The notes: generated by a model not told the origin, from the letters alone. A stretch of DNA of 64,000 nucleotides from Gadus chalcogrammus (GCF_026213295.1 NC_079428.1:9562620-9626619); one strand, 5' to 3'. Positions 24,660 through 36,415 are shown, counted from the first letter of the stretch. A program made the numbers and translations.

Positions 24660-27055
24660 AGCCGACCTTGGTGTATTCTCATCTCGGTGGCCGTGTGAGC
24701 GGGGACTCGAACCTTAGTCTACAGGGCGTTAACTAACCATTAACCATCAGCCCTGACCGCTGCACCACCAAGACTCTGCCTCTAATATGTGTTTGGAGGA
24801 TATACTTGACTTTACCATTCACATGATAGAGAAATAAGATGCATCCATTACTGTACCTCGGTTCAGATCCGGGAACCTGAACCATAGTGACTGAATTCTC
24901 AACATTCTTATTAGCCGTGCGTGCATGCGGGGACTCAAACCAGAGTCTACAGAGCTTTAACCGACAGCCCTGACCGCTGCACCACCAAGACACTTACCAG
25001 ATCATGTTTGGAGGTTATACTTGACTTTACCATTCACATGATAGAGAAATAAGATGCATCCATTATGGTACCACCGGTGGCCGTTTGCGCAGGGACTCGA
25101 ACCTGAGTCTACCGAGCTTTACCCGAGAGCCCTGACCGCTTTACCACCAAGACTCTTTACAGAATATGTTTGGAGGTTATACTTGACTTTGCCATTCACA
25201 TGATTGAGAAATAAGATATATCCATTTACGTACCTCTGGTGGCCGTGTGAGCTAGGACTCGAACCTTCGTCTACAGAGCTTTAAACCACTGCCTCTGACC
25301 GCTTCACCACCAAGACGCTATCCAGACCATGCTTGGAGGTTATACTTGACTTTACCATTCGCATGATAGAGAAATAAGACATATCCATTAAGGTACCTCT
25401 GGTTGCCGTGTGAGCAGTGACTCGGACCGGAGTCTACAGAACGTTAACCAACAACCCTGACCGCTTCACCACCAAGACGCTAACTACAACATGTTTGGAG
25501 GTTATACTTGACTTTACCATTCACATGATAGAGAAATAAGACGTATCCATTAAGGTACCGCTGGTTGCCATGTGAGCAGGGACTCGAACCATCGTCTACA
25601 GAGCGTTAACCAACAGCCCTGACCGCTGCACCACCTAGACGCCTACCTGAGCATCTTTGGAGGTTATACTTGACTTTACCATTCACATGATAGAGAAATA
25701 AGATGTATCTGGTACGGTACCTCTTGAACCCTGGTTCTGAGCAGGGCACCTGAACCTACATAGTGTCTGGAAGCTCATCATTCTTATTAGCCGTGCGTGC
25801 GGGGACTCGAACATGAGTCTACAGTGCATTAACCAACAGCCCTGACCGCTGCACCACCAAGACACTGACCAGAACATTTTTGGAGGTTATACTTGACTTT
25901 ACCATTCACATTATAGAGAAATAAGAGGTATCCATTATGGTACCTCCTGAACCCCGGTTCAGAGCAGGGAACCTGAACCATAGTGTCTGAATGCTCATCA
26001 TTCTTATTAGCCGCTCGTGCGGGGACTCAGACCTGAGTCTACAGAGCGTTTACCAACAGCCCTGACCGCTGCACCACCAAGACACTAACCAGAGCATTTT
26101 TGGAGGTCATACTTGACTTTACCATTCACATGATAGAGAAATAACAGGTATCCATTAAGGTACCTCCTGAACCCCGGTTCAGAGCAGGGAACCTGAACCA
26201 TAGTGACTGAATGCTCATCATTCTTATTAGCCGTGCGTGCGGGGACTCAAACCTGAGTCTACAGAGCATTAACCAACAGCCCTGACCGCTGCACCACCAA
26301 GACACTAACCAGATCATTTTTGGAGGTCATACTTGACTTTACCATTCACATGATAGAGAAATAAGATGTATCCATTACTGTACCTCTTGAACCCTGGTTC
26401 GGAGCAGGGCACCTGAACAAAAATAGTGTCTGAAAGCTCATCAATCTTAATAGCCGTGCGTGCGGGAACTTGAACCTGCACCTGCAGAGTGTTAACCCAC
26501 AGCCCTTACCGCCACACCACCAAGACACTGATTAGGATGTTTTGGAGGTTATACTTGTCTTTACAATTCACACAGTCTAGAAATAAGAAGTATCCATTAA
26601 GGTGCTTCCTCCATCAGGGGACTCAAACCCTGGGTCTAAGCGGTGAACAGAATCTAGGCTCAGCAAGAAAGGATGAGCAAATTCTTAATCCCTGTGAGCT
26701 GGGACTCGAACCTGCGTCTGAGTTTTGATGATTTGACGATTTTGTTGATGGCAGTTAGACTTGACTTTACAACTCACATGATATAGAAAAAAACATTAGA
26801 GAGCATTAGTTGGACTTGAACCCTGGTCTCAGGAGTGTCTGCCAACTGCTCTCTCCACATCCCCATGGAGGTTATGATCATATTTTGGTCGAAGGCTATA
26901 TCAGTTCAATAGAAATATCATTACAGACTTATTAGACTTACTTGACTTACCCTTTAGTTAAGTAACATACAGTAAACAGGAATTGAACAGGAATTGAACC
27001 CTGGTCTCCAGAGTGCTATCCAACAGTGCTCTCCACTGCACCACTGTTCAGATGT
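24660..27055 (-). repeat. right array of tandem tRNA-like units (- strand)
   Basis: Same unit family as the left array in the opposite orientation. Heads, marked on the + strand by GGGGACTCGAACC (B box inverted) and CCGCTGCACCACCAAGAC (A box inverted), lie at 24699-24776, 24927-24993, 25089-25155, 25251-25317, 25414-25480, 25576-25642, 25799-25865, 26019-26085, 26239-26305 and 26462-26528. Degenerate heads lie near 26617, 26692, 26809 and 26990. Spacing is about 162 bp for four units and about 220 bp for the others. Long units carry an extra block of about 58 bp (CATCATTCTTATTAGCCG and a GAACC/GGTTC pair). Units become more diverged away from the core. They are not functional tRNA genes. Confidence 0.87.
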
Positions 27056-29889
27056 TTGTTTCAAGACTCAGTAAGATAGAGCAAGCATACTATAATTCTG
27101 CAAATCATTAGATGGGGCTGTCGAAAGCAAATGCTAACCCGGGGAATTCCCCCTCTTGACGCACAACGATGAATTTGGGATTAAACAAATCGTCTCAATC
27201 TGGGTAAAACAGGCAAATTTTCATATACCTCTGCGTATCCCTTTAAATTCCTTTGAAGGAAGGCCTATATTTTATCTCCAGCCATTTCGCATCAAGTGCG
27301 CTGTGAATGAAATTCCGCAGACATTCTAGATCATATAAAACAATGACAGAAATCCTATTTGAACTGGTCTTTCATTATAAACATCACATCTCCCAGAAAC
27401 GGTAGCAAAATCAAAGTGGAAAAACATCTATGATATCACAGGGAAATAAATGTTTCTACTTCAATGCATATCTTGTTCAAAGATTTGTGGTTTGAGGGAT
27501 TATCCTAGGTGTCATCCAACTCATTGGCTTCCTTCCATCCAACTTTATCGGATTCGCAATTGACTCCGACTGATCTCATCGGTTTTACAGTAGGCAACAG
27601 AAATCTAAAATAAGATTGATCTCATTCGTAACAAATGTACTGTTTCATGTCCTGTTTCATCTGCTGTTGAAGACTTCCATCATTGGTTCGACCCGTTGTT
27701 AAATTCATCAGACTTATCCCGTTCACCGGTTCGTCAGGGCCCATGAGATTGGTCTCGATAATGTTGTGTCCTTTCCTCTGTTTCTACGGTTGTTGAATTC
27801 GGCGGAACGGCTTTACATCTGAATAGTAATATGAGAAAAAGAAGGTCAGGTTATGCAAAGGACTACAATGACGAGCATCAAAACAGACTACAGAGGCAAA
27901 AGTACAAGAAAGCAAGACATTGGCGATCACAACTGACTCAAAAACACACCGCTCTTCACCATTCTGGTCCCGAAAGCGGTGGGAGGGAGGATGGCGAGGT
28001 TCTAGCCGTCCGTCGGTGGCAAGGCGTCCACTATGATGAAACTGTGTGGGCACCGAGTGAAACACCCATAGAGCGTCAATTAACTGACGCCATGGATATT
28101 TATGAGGAAAAAAGTGAAAGAAAACCAAAAATGGATCATGTTATTCGTTTATGTAGTCATAAACGAATAACGCGATTACACACTTGTCTTTCTGCCGATG
28201 CAGGTTTTTTGTTTGAGGCGACAATAAAGTAATTATCCTTCCCTGCTACAGTGTTTTTTGCACTAGAAGTACATGTGCCTCCCCCACTTTTCCACGCCCA
28301 CTTCCTTTTCAACCCTCCGTGGAGTCCTAAACTCATAAGAAAGTGCTGCTTCGTCTTGCAGCAGCAAAGTTGTGGAGAGCAAGGGATAAAAGTTCTAAGA
28401 CACTGGCTGAGTCAAACTCTCAACTCTTTGTGGGTCAAGTGTCAACTGTGCGCACTTCCTAGGGAACCACATTATAGCTTTTGGGGTACAAGCAAACAGT
28501 AATCCAGCACAGACCTTATTTATTGCTATGATTCATCAATTGTGATTTAGCTTACTATGATATGTTGCTTGTGTCAGCCACCAAGCTAATGCAGTGTTTC
28601 CCACATCTGCCCACCGTCTCCTCGGCAGGTACACTGTAATGTGTACGGTAACATTATAAAGTTTCACCCACGATTATGTTCGTGGTTTAATGATTTAATT
28701 AGCTGCATAACCTTATCTATGGCTGTTTGGGTAGTCCACTCAGCTCATGGTAATTTGGCAAGTTTAAGCTGTAACTTGCGGCTATTTCCTTAAAAACGAA
28801 ATGCATGACGTGATAAACGTCAGTGAACATAACCTCAATTAAACTTTAATACAAAGCTACAATGTAAGTTTGGAATTAGTTGTAAAGTCCCGTGTAACCT
28901 CAGACCTGTGACTGTCCCAATCTCAGTGGTGCAGTGAAGAGCCCTCTGTGTTACAGTTTTGGGTTCAAGTCCTACTGAGGTCCATTGCAATGGTATATCA
29001 CTGTGTGAATTCAATTGGAAATTATAAACTAGGACCTCTTGCAAAAATACGAGGTTGATTTTGTGATTATACCAGTAAACAAGTTGGCATATATGAATTA
29101 ACAATGACAATTTACAGCCACATTTTAAATGTGATGATTCATCTAAAGAGACAGATCTGAAAACAGATTTGCAGTTGGTCGTACGGCCAGTAGGGTAAAG
29201 GAGAACCTGATACTGACCCAGTACTTAGGCTGTGTCTCTGTGTGATACTCTGTTCATTAGGAAGCAAGCAGAAAAGACCACAGGACACACAGGAGATTAA
29301 GAAGTATATAACCAAGTGTATTCCCCTCTGTTAATGTACACATATTTAGATTCATCTCACTGGAACACTTTACGATAACATTTAGAAAGAACAGGAAGTT
29401 ACTGGGAGGAATATGGTTGGAATGGGGTCAGAGAACGTAAAGAGTGGCAATGAGACAAAGACTGCTGAAAATGGTGGCCGGATCGCCCTGAGCAGTACAG
29501 AAAGAAACAGGAAGAAACGTAAGGAGCTGCTTGTTCCACAGTTTGAGGACATAATATATGTCAAAGGAATAAACCAAAAGCAGAAAAAAAAGGAAACACA
29601 TAATAATGAATGTCAAACAGAGTTGAGGATGGGAATCGTAAATATCAGATTTCTCAGAGGAGAGTTGAGAAAAGCGTGGTTACATGTTGGTAGCCCAAAT
29701 CACATTTTCTCAACAAAAAAAACAAAAAACAAAACTAAATGAAATACAACATAGAAATTCCAATTTCCCAGAATCAATTACCATAGTCAATGTTTTTAAT
29801 TTTTTTTCAAATCTTCAAACAGTAATGGTAGCGGGGAAAACACACTTCTCTTAGTCATGGGATGATAGTCAAATATTTAGACATTTCAC
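27056..29889. other. intergenic sequence, no supported gene
   Basis: Mostly unique AT-rich DNA. An open frame of 133 codons (27831-28232, +) and one of 109 codons (29413-29742, +) show no family signature I know and may be chance. Confidence 0.45.
28875..28985 (+). repeat. solitary diverged copy of the tRNA-like unit
   Basis: TGTAAAGTCCCGTGTAACCT then AGTGGTGCAGTGAAGAGCCC (A box) and TTTTGGGTTCAAGTCCTACT (B box) follow the same order as the array units, with many substitutions. It lies about 1.9 kb outside the right array and on the + strand. Confidence 0.6.
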
Positions 29890-31114
29890 AAACTTTTTTT
29901 TTTTTCAAGATTTTCTTTTTCTTTTCATGGTACAGTTTTTCTTCTTTTTTTAATAGAGTTGAGAAAATTCGGAGTACGTTCCGTTGTATATCTCCAAGGG
30001 AACTGGCATCAGACACACACACTCCTGTGTATGTGCGTGTTCGCTCCATAAAGTTATCCCTGCCCGTTATGGCTGTCCACTCAGGGCATAAACAGGGCGC
30101 AAGCCACCAGTCCCTCACTCCATAGTACCTCGGTCCACAGTGGACCTCAACATAAGAACGCTTCTTTCCTCCCCCATCCCCCCGCCCCAAAGTTAAAAAA
30201 TTAAACCAGAAAATAACTGAGATTTTCCCCCACCCCGTTCCCGTCTCGCAACGATTCTTCAGTGGAGTCTCGTATCAGCGGTGCTGTTTACAACCAGGGA
30301 GTCTTCCAAAAGAGTGTAACCAAGGGAAAGGCTCATGGTTTCCGGGGGGGAAGGGGTGGGCAGCAGAGAGGGTGTTGATGGTGGCTAGGATGGGGATGGT
30401 AGTGGCTCTAATGTCACAAAGAAAATCTAAGATGTCCGTCCTCCATCTGTCCTCCATCTCCATCTCCTCCATCTTGTCCATCTGCGAGGAGGTTGTCACA
30501 GTCACCTACCTTGACCTTTTCCACGGGGCGCGGTTGAATGATCCACACGACTTATATTCATGTTGTCCGTTTGATCGTTTTTTTTTTCCCCTCTCTTTAA
30601 TTTCGGGTATTTTTTCCATTTATTCGTAACTGTGAAGAACCAGAGAACTGCTCTTTCGGGATGCACCAGCCAGGGGGAAGAGAAAGGACAGAGGTATGCT
30701 CTAAAGAAGGCTAACTGTGGGGTGAAGGTGGTCGTGGTGGTGGGGGTGGGGGGGGGGGAGTCATCGTCAAAGACGTCTCTGTGGCTAAAACGTACAAAGT
30801 CAGTGTCCGAGGCACGTCGCAAACGGCGTCATCTCGTTCTTGCTACGTTTAACATCGTTGTTGTTGATCATCATCGTCGTTGTCATAATATATATTTATT
30901 TATATATATGTATGTGTACTTTTTTTTCATCAATTTAAACTCCACAGAACGAAAGAAAAAAAGAAGAAATAGTTTTCTTTTTAAATCTCGTTTTTCGTAA
31001 AATGAATACTACATGCTCGAAACACAGCAGCGGAGGTTACTGTTCGGGCGGGACTGCTGTGCGCACCGCGCGAGGAGAAGAGGGAGAGAGCGCACCGGAT
31101 AAAGCAGAGGAATC

Positions 31115-31145
<31 letters not shown>

Positions 31146-31158
31146 AGTGAGGGGGTGA

Positions 31159-31226
<68 letters not shown>
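31115..31226. repeat. (GA)n microsatellite, interrupted by G run
   Basis: Two GA tracts (31115-31135 and 31162-31226) separated by a G-rich spacer, within the probable nrxn2 3' UTR. Confidence 0.95.
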
Positions 31227-31229
<3 letters not shown>

Positions 31230-31571
31230 AGAAGGAGACGTGAGGGACAGCGAGAGATCAAGAGAGGACACTAGGAGACTTCTTAATACTTACAGAGGGA
31301 GAAGGCCAGTGGCTTTGACACTGTTTTTTTTTCTTTGTCAGAATTCAAATTTCACAGGCGTGTGTCACTGCTATTCTTCACTTGAACTGAAATGTCTTTA
31401 CTTGAACCTCATCTATTCTCATACTGATTGAGGTTGTGTTGTTTTTTACAATGGCCTTGAGGATGTATGGACCTTCACTCAAATACTGGCAGTCTTTCTT
31501 CCCATGGCAATTTACAAAAGACTCACCTGGCGTGAGATAAACAAGACATTTTAGTTGTGTCCTTCTTGGCA

Positions 31572-31714
31572 CTGTGTGTGTGTGTGTGTGTGTGTGTTGG
31601 TGTGTGTATGTGTATGTGTTTGTGTGGGTGTGTGCTTGTGTTGGTGTGTGTTTGTGTGTGTTTGTTGGTGTTTGTGTGTGTTGGTGTGTGTGTTGGTGTT
31701 TGTGTTGGTGGTTT
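31572..31714. repeat. (TG)n / TGTT-interrupted repeat
   Basis: TG-rich tract with frequent TTGG interruptions, in the probable nrxn2 3' UTR. Confidence 0.9.
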
Positions 31715-31957
31715 TGTGTGGTGCTAGAGGTGGCAGCCTCTCTCTTACAAACACACACCACATAAACACACTGGACAAGCCATAAACACTAAAATCAGTC
31801 CAAGCCACCGATACACAGTGTACTGTATATACCAATTTGGGAGCTAATGAGTGCAACAAATAAGTAAAGTATTCCTAGAACCTCAATTTCTACAATGGCA
31901 ATCGACACTTTTAACGTGTCAAAAGAAAAGACACCATGTCTCATCCTCTCTGCCTCC

Positions 31958-31959
<2 letters not shown>

Positions 31960-32022
<63 letters not shown>
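31960..32022. repeat. (TC)n microsatellite
   Basis: TC tract with two GC interruptions, 80 bp downstream of the nrxn2 stop on the - strand (read as GA in the mRNA). Confidence 0.95.
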
Positions 32023-32103
32023 GCTCCTCTTTAGAAGAAGTGCCCCGGCCCCCGCGGTTCAGGCTTCGCTGTCAAGGCGCTCCCCCTCTGGCTCCTGGCT
32101 CCC

Positions 32104-33014
32104 TCAGACGTAGTACTCCTTGTCCTTGTTCTTCTTGTTCTTGGTGACCGTCTTGGCGGTGCCCGCCTGCTTCTCCTTCACCAGCGTGCCGTTGCTGCTC
32201 TGCGTGGCGGCCGAGTTGCTGATGTAGTTGCGGCTCTGGTCCACCTGGTAGGAGCCCTCGTCGCGGTTGCGGTACTTGTACATGGCGTAGAGCAGGATGA
32301 GGATGCAGAGGGCGGCGGCCGCCACGATGCCCACCACCATGCCGGTGGTGCTGCTGGACTGCTGCACCTCCACGGCCCCGGGCAGGCCCCGCTCGGGGGA
32401 CGTGGGATCTGCGGTGGGCACATGGGGGAAGTTAGGCGGGTGGGTCACCCCTCCGGCGGGGTGGCGCCGCTGACCCGGGTCGGAGGAGGACGGGTGGGCC
32501 GGCGGCGGCGGGGGCAGCAGCACCTGGTCCCGGGTGTTCATCTTCCCGGCGGGGATGTTGGCGTTGCCGCCGGGGTTGGCGTTGGGGGGCTTGGGCCGCG
32601 GGCCGAGGTGGTCGGGGTCAGCGGTGGGGGTGGAGGGGAGGGGCGGGCGGTGGGGGTCGGGGACGCGGGAGGAGTGGCGGTCGCGGGGGTTCTGGGCGGC
32701 GGGCGGCGGGGGGAGGACCGTCCGGTCGGTGACGAGCGGCGAGTTTTTGAAATAGTCCTCGTCGTCCGACTCGGTCATCTCGCCCGAGCCGTACGCCGAC
32801 ACCTCGATGGGCTCCTCGCAGTCCTCGTGGTCCAGGGGGCAGGGGGCCCGCGCGGGGACGTGGTTGGGCAGGGACAGGGTCTCTTTGGTGGTCTCGAGCA
32901 GGGTGAGGAAGGGGCGATACGTGGTCGGGGGCGGGGGGACTACCGGGTAGTGCGTCGCGATGGACGGGGGGTCTAGGGAGTCCACGGTAATTATGGGCAA
33001 CACTAATTCACCTC
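32104..33014 (-). CDS. nrxn2: nrxn2 last coding exon: SS5-type stalk, membrane helix, cytoplasmic tail
   Basis: Terminal exon of a neurexin, the presynaptic adhesion receptor for neuroligins, LRRTMs and cerebellins. Acceptor TGTCCCAG precedes 33014; TGA is at 32106-32104. It starts in phase 1 and encodes [20 protein letters not shown], a Thr/Pro-rich stalk with [14 protein letters not shown], a conserved [10 protein letters not shown] block, then SSSTTG and the helix [19 protein letters not shown] (about 32340-32284). The tail of about 59 residues contains [20 protein letters not shown] (protein 4.1 site) and ends EYYV, a class II PDZ ligand for CASK and Mint. [14 protein letters not shown] fits NRXN2 better than NRXN1 (YHVDES) or NRXN3 (YQVDET); this comparison is from memory. 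Tail residues [11 protein letters not shown] contain an apparent small insertion. The stalk is long (about 220 residues) and proline-rich, like the long SS5 forms of neurexins. Fish a/b copy not resolved. Confidence 0.93.
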
Positions 33015-35229
33015 CTGGGACAAGAAAGAGACAACGGAGGGGGGGGAAAGACAAGCGTTAGATACCCCCTTAAGGAAGAGTCGTCCCTCCAAACTAACAC
33101 CAGGAAAGCAACGACAGTTGAAATACAGTATACATTAACACCATGATTAGAACAGCACTAAAGACTAACATGAAGTCAGTGCTAAACGTTTAGTTAACCT
33201 TGTCTATTTAAACATAGTATTCTGACTAATTTACCTAAAACTGAGGTAAAATACAAGCAAATATACTATCCTACTCCTAGAATCCCTGAATAAACTCTTA
33301 CTAAACTGTCGTATCTGATGTATGTAAATCTGGTGTTTGCTTGTTTAACGGTACATGGTAAAAGTAAATCTAAAATATAACACTAAACAACCTATGGTAC
33401 TATACAGCCTATGCTCAGCTTAACAACGTCTGTTCTAACTACGCTAGCATTCAGATGTCACTTCTGATTGGTTGAGATAAGATAGCAAACCACGAGGTTC
33501 AGGTCACTTACATTAACAAATTGGCCGCATGATTTTTGCATGAAAAAAAAAATTACAAAAAGAAAGCTGCGTAAGATTGTTTTTAGATAGTAATGTTAAC
33601 AACCACCACCCATTCCCTTTCTGCCATTTCATTTTTTGGGGGGCGATTGGAATAAATAGTATATTCCCATAAGAAAAGGCTTCCCACTTTACTGTACCCA
33701 TCTCTTTGGCAATTTTTCTTAGGGTTAGTTTTTTCTAATTAGCTTGCGGTGGCTATATGGGATTGTCATATTGGCCAACCCCTGTTAGCTAGCCTTAATT
33801 GTCGGATTTGTGTTTTCATGATTAAAGTGGCCCAAACGGACGTGAACATCATCATGAAATATCACTACAGAATAACAATCACCTTGCTGTTCAAATCCTC
33901 AGGAGGTTTAATTAAACAGGGCAAATATTGTTATATTTGGATAAGGTGGCCGAGAATGATGAATCACTAAGTTATACGTGAATAATTCGTCATTCCAAGT
34001 AATTCTATTAGCAATTAGAAATCCCAAAAGGAGATTAGTTAACAGGGAACATTATTACACAGCACACATTAAACAGACAATTTGTGGTTATTTTCAACAT
34101 GTTCTCTTGCTGGCATTAACGGTATTTCGAGTCAGAATAGGATAGGAAACAATTTGAAAACGTTAAAGGGAAGAGGGAAGGTTAGCATGATAAAGGCACA
34201 TCATAGGCGAAAATGTTAAAGCAAAATGTTAGCAAGAAATTGCTAACATCATCAGCATAAAATGACAATTCTGGCCCTTGGTTCATTTAATGAGGTGAAT
34301 TAGAGTGACTTGTCGAAAGGAGATACGGTATAAAGGATTTTGGGGACGAAAGAACGGGTATAAATAGGTTTTGTTGGGGGGGAAGGACAGGGGTTAGGGT
34401 TTCTCCTGATACTAGGTAGCTTAGCAAGGATCAACACCATGATTTGTGAAAGGGCAAAGGTGGTTTGATAGCAAACAACATTCAGTTAACACAACCTGTA
34501 AATACATCTGTGTATACAACATACATAACAGAAACAGGGAACGCAATAAAAATGTGTCACACACACGAGAAGGAATAGTTAGTCACTGTTCAGTTTAGAA
34601 CTCCCTTATTTTAAGTTCAAAATCACTGTGGTCTAGTTTCCATGGCAATGCTGAAGTTCTTTCTTTCTGTTTATTTTTTTTGTGTGTGTGTGTAAGAGGA
34701 CTGTTTCGCCTTGAAGACTGGGAGGAGAGAAGAAGAGAGAGTGATGGCACCTTTTAAGGATCAGCAATCTCCAAAAAAGAAAAGTGAAATTTCGTGAAAC
34801 TTCCCAATCGGAAAAATGGCAAACTCGTAGGAATAAATGCAATGGCAAAAAAAAAAGAAAAACTACAAAAACTGAGTTCCCTGGACTTCCGAGGGAGCTA
34901 CTCGTTTCACTGGATCTTGGATTGGGGTGGTGATGAAGAGGGGGAGGGGGGTGGGTGGGGTGAAGGTGGTAGGGCTGGGTAGGGGCGGGGTGTTGTTGGA
35001 GAACGCGCGAGCGACGCTATCTTTACCGCACCATCTGTGCCTTTGACAGAGATGCTGCCAATGCAATTTCAAGCTGTATACCTAGTGCACGCCGCCCGGG
35101 TACGCCCGGGAAACACAGGGCTTACTCTGCCCGCTGTCTGCCCTACTTATGTGTTTACCGACCAGGGGAAAATAAGCTAGTGACACACCCAAGCCATCCC
35201 CACCGCTCCCAGTCACTCCCACTAGTGCT

Positions 35230-35790
35230 GCAGCCAGTGTAGTGAGTACTATAGTACTGCATGAACACTACAGTAAGCCAGTACTGTTAATACAGTTGTA
35301 CCGGACGCTATTACATTGAGTACTATAGTACTGCATGAACACTACAGTACAGCAGCCAGTACAGATTATACTGTAGTACCGGATGCTATAACAGTGAGTA
35401 CTTTAGTACTGCATGAAAACTACAGTACAGCAGCCAGTACAGATTATACTGTAGTACCAGATGCTATTACAGTGAGTACATTAGTACTGCATGAACACTA
35501 CAGTACAGTTAATAATGTAGTAGCGGACGCTGTGACAGTGAGTACTTTAGCACTGCATAGACACGACAGTACAGCTCGCCAGTACAGTTAATCTAGTACT
35601 GGACACAGTTACAGTGAGTACTTTAGTACTGCATGAACACTATAGTACAGCAGCCAGTACAGTTAATACTGTAGTACTGGACGCAGTTAAAGTCAGTTCT
35701 TTAGAACTGCATGAACACTACAATAAAGTCAGTACAGTATATAATGTAGTACCAGACGCTGCTCCAGTGAAAACTTTAGGACTTGATGTC
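35230..35790. repeat. minisatellite of about 76 bp with palindromic AGTACT cores
   Basis: About seven copies of a unit containing GTGAGTACTTTAGTACTGCA, TGAACACTACAGTACAGCAG and CCAGTACAGTTAATACTGTA. Many small palindromes (AGTACT, TACTGTA/TACAGTA) lie inside each unit. Confidence 0.88.
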
Positions 35791-36068
35791 GTCCCACTGG
35801 ATAGATGGTAGTAGAAAAGGGATGCAATGTGTTTTATTTTCTAGCTCTTTGGTTTTTTATTACTTAACGTTGAAGTGTGCATTCACACAGTTTTACTACT
35901 TCCACTTTCTGTCAGGCTTGGAGGTTAGGAGTCATGAATCAGATAAGGATAGGTGAAAAAATAAAGGAAAACAAATACATTTTCCTAATAACATAAAAGT
36001 GCACTGGAAAGATAATCCTCCAGAAGCTATCTCTCTCTATTCTGTCTCCGTTTGGATGTTTTTGGATT

Positions 36069-36093
36069 GGGGGGGGGGGGGGGGGGGGGGGGG
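36069..36093. repeat. poly(G) tract
   Basis: Run of 25 G. Confidence 0.95.
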
Positions 36094-36377
36094 AATAGAG
36101 TAAAGAAGATGGAAAAGCAGAGTATTAAACTCAAATCCATCGCCACAGTCTTCAAGTCCAATCCAGGATAACCCTCAACACCCTCTTCCCCTAATACACC
36201 CTCCCCCCCCCCCTACACACACACACACACCCTACTTATATTCGACAGCCTCTATCAAACCACACCATCTTTTCATTTCCTTGTGTTTCTCTCCTGCCTG
36301 CCAGGCAAAACCCAGTTTGTTTAAAGTTACAGCGTGCTTCCATCTCCGACCGGACCCCCCAACTCATCCCCATTACA

Positions 36378-36415
36378 CCCTCCTCCTCCTCCTCCTCCTC
36401 CTCCTCCTCCTCCTC
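36378..36415. repeat. (CCT)n microsatellite
   Basis: About 12 trinucleotide repeats. Confidence 0.95.

Larger units (their letters stand above)
29890..32103 (-). other. nrxn2: probable nrxn2 3' UTR (end not determined)
   Basis: Sequence downstream of the nrxn2 stop on the - strand. It contains a (TC)n tract, a (TG)n tract, a (GA)n tract and mostly unique sequence with T-rich stretches. TTTATT on the + strand, the reverse of AATAAA, occurs at 30895-30900 and 30619-30624 and could be poly(A) signals. Neurexin mRNAs usually have long 3' UTRs; the extent here is inference. Confidence 0.35.

Noticed and set aside
21781..26528. Cluster of functional tRNA genes
   Set aside because: A and B boxes are present, but acceptor-stem halves do not pair, no consistent anticodon arm forms, and units share a long common spacer typical of repeats.
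21480..27055. CRISPR-like array
   Set aside because: Units are long, spacers are also conserved between copies, and the context is a vertebrate genome.
30275..30822. Open frames downstream of nrxn2
   Set aside because: No family motifs; they lie in the probable 3' UTR and are interrupted by repeats.
32104..33014. Assignment to neurexin-1 or neurexin-3
   Set aside because: The stalk resembles the long SS5 form of neurexin-3, but tail residues [14 protein letters not shown] and the map3k11 neighbour fit neurexin-2 better. Some uncertainty remains.
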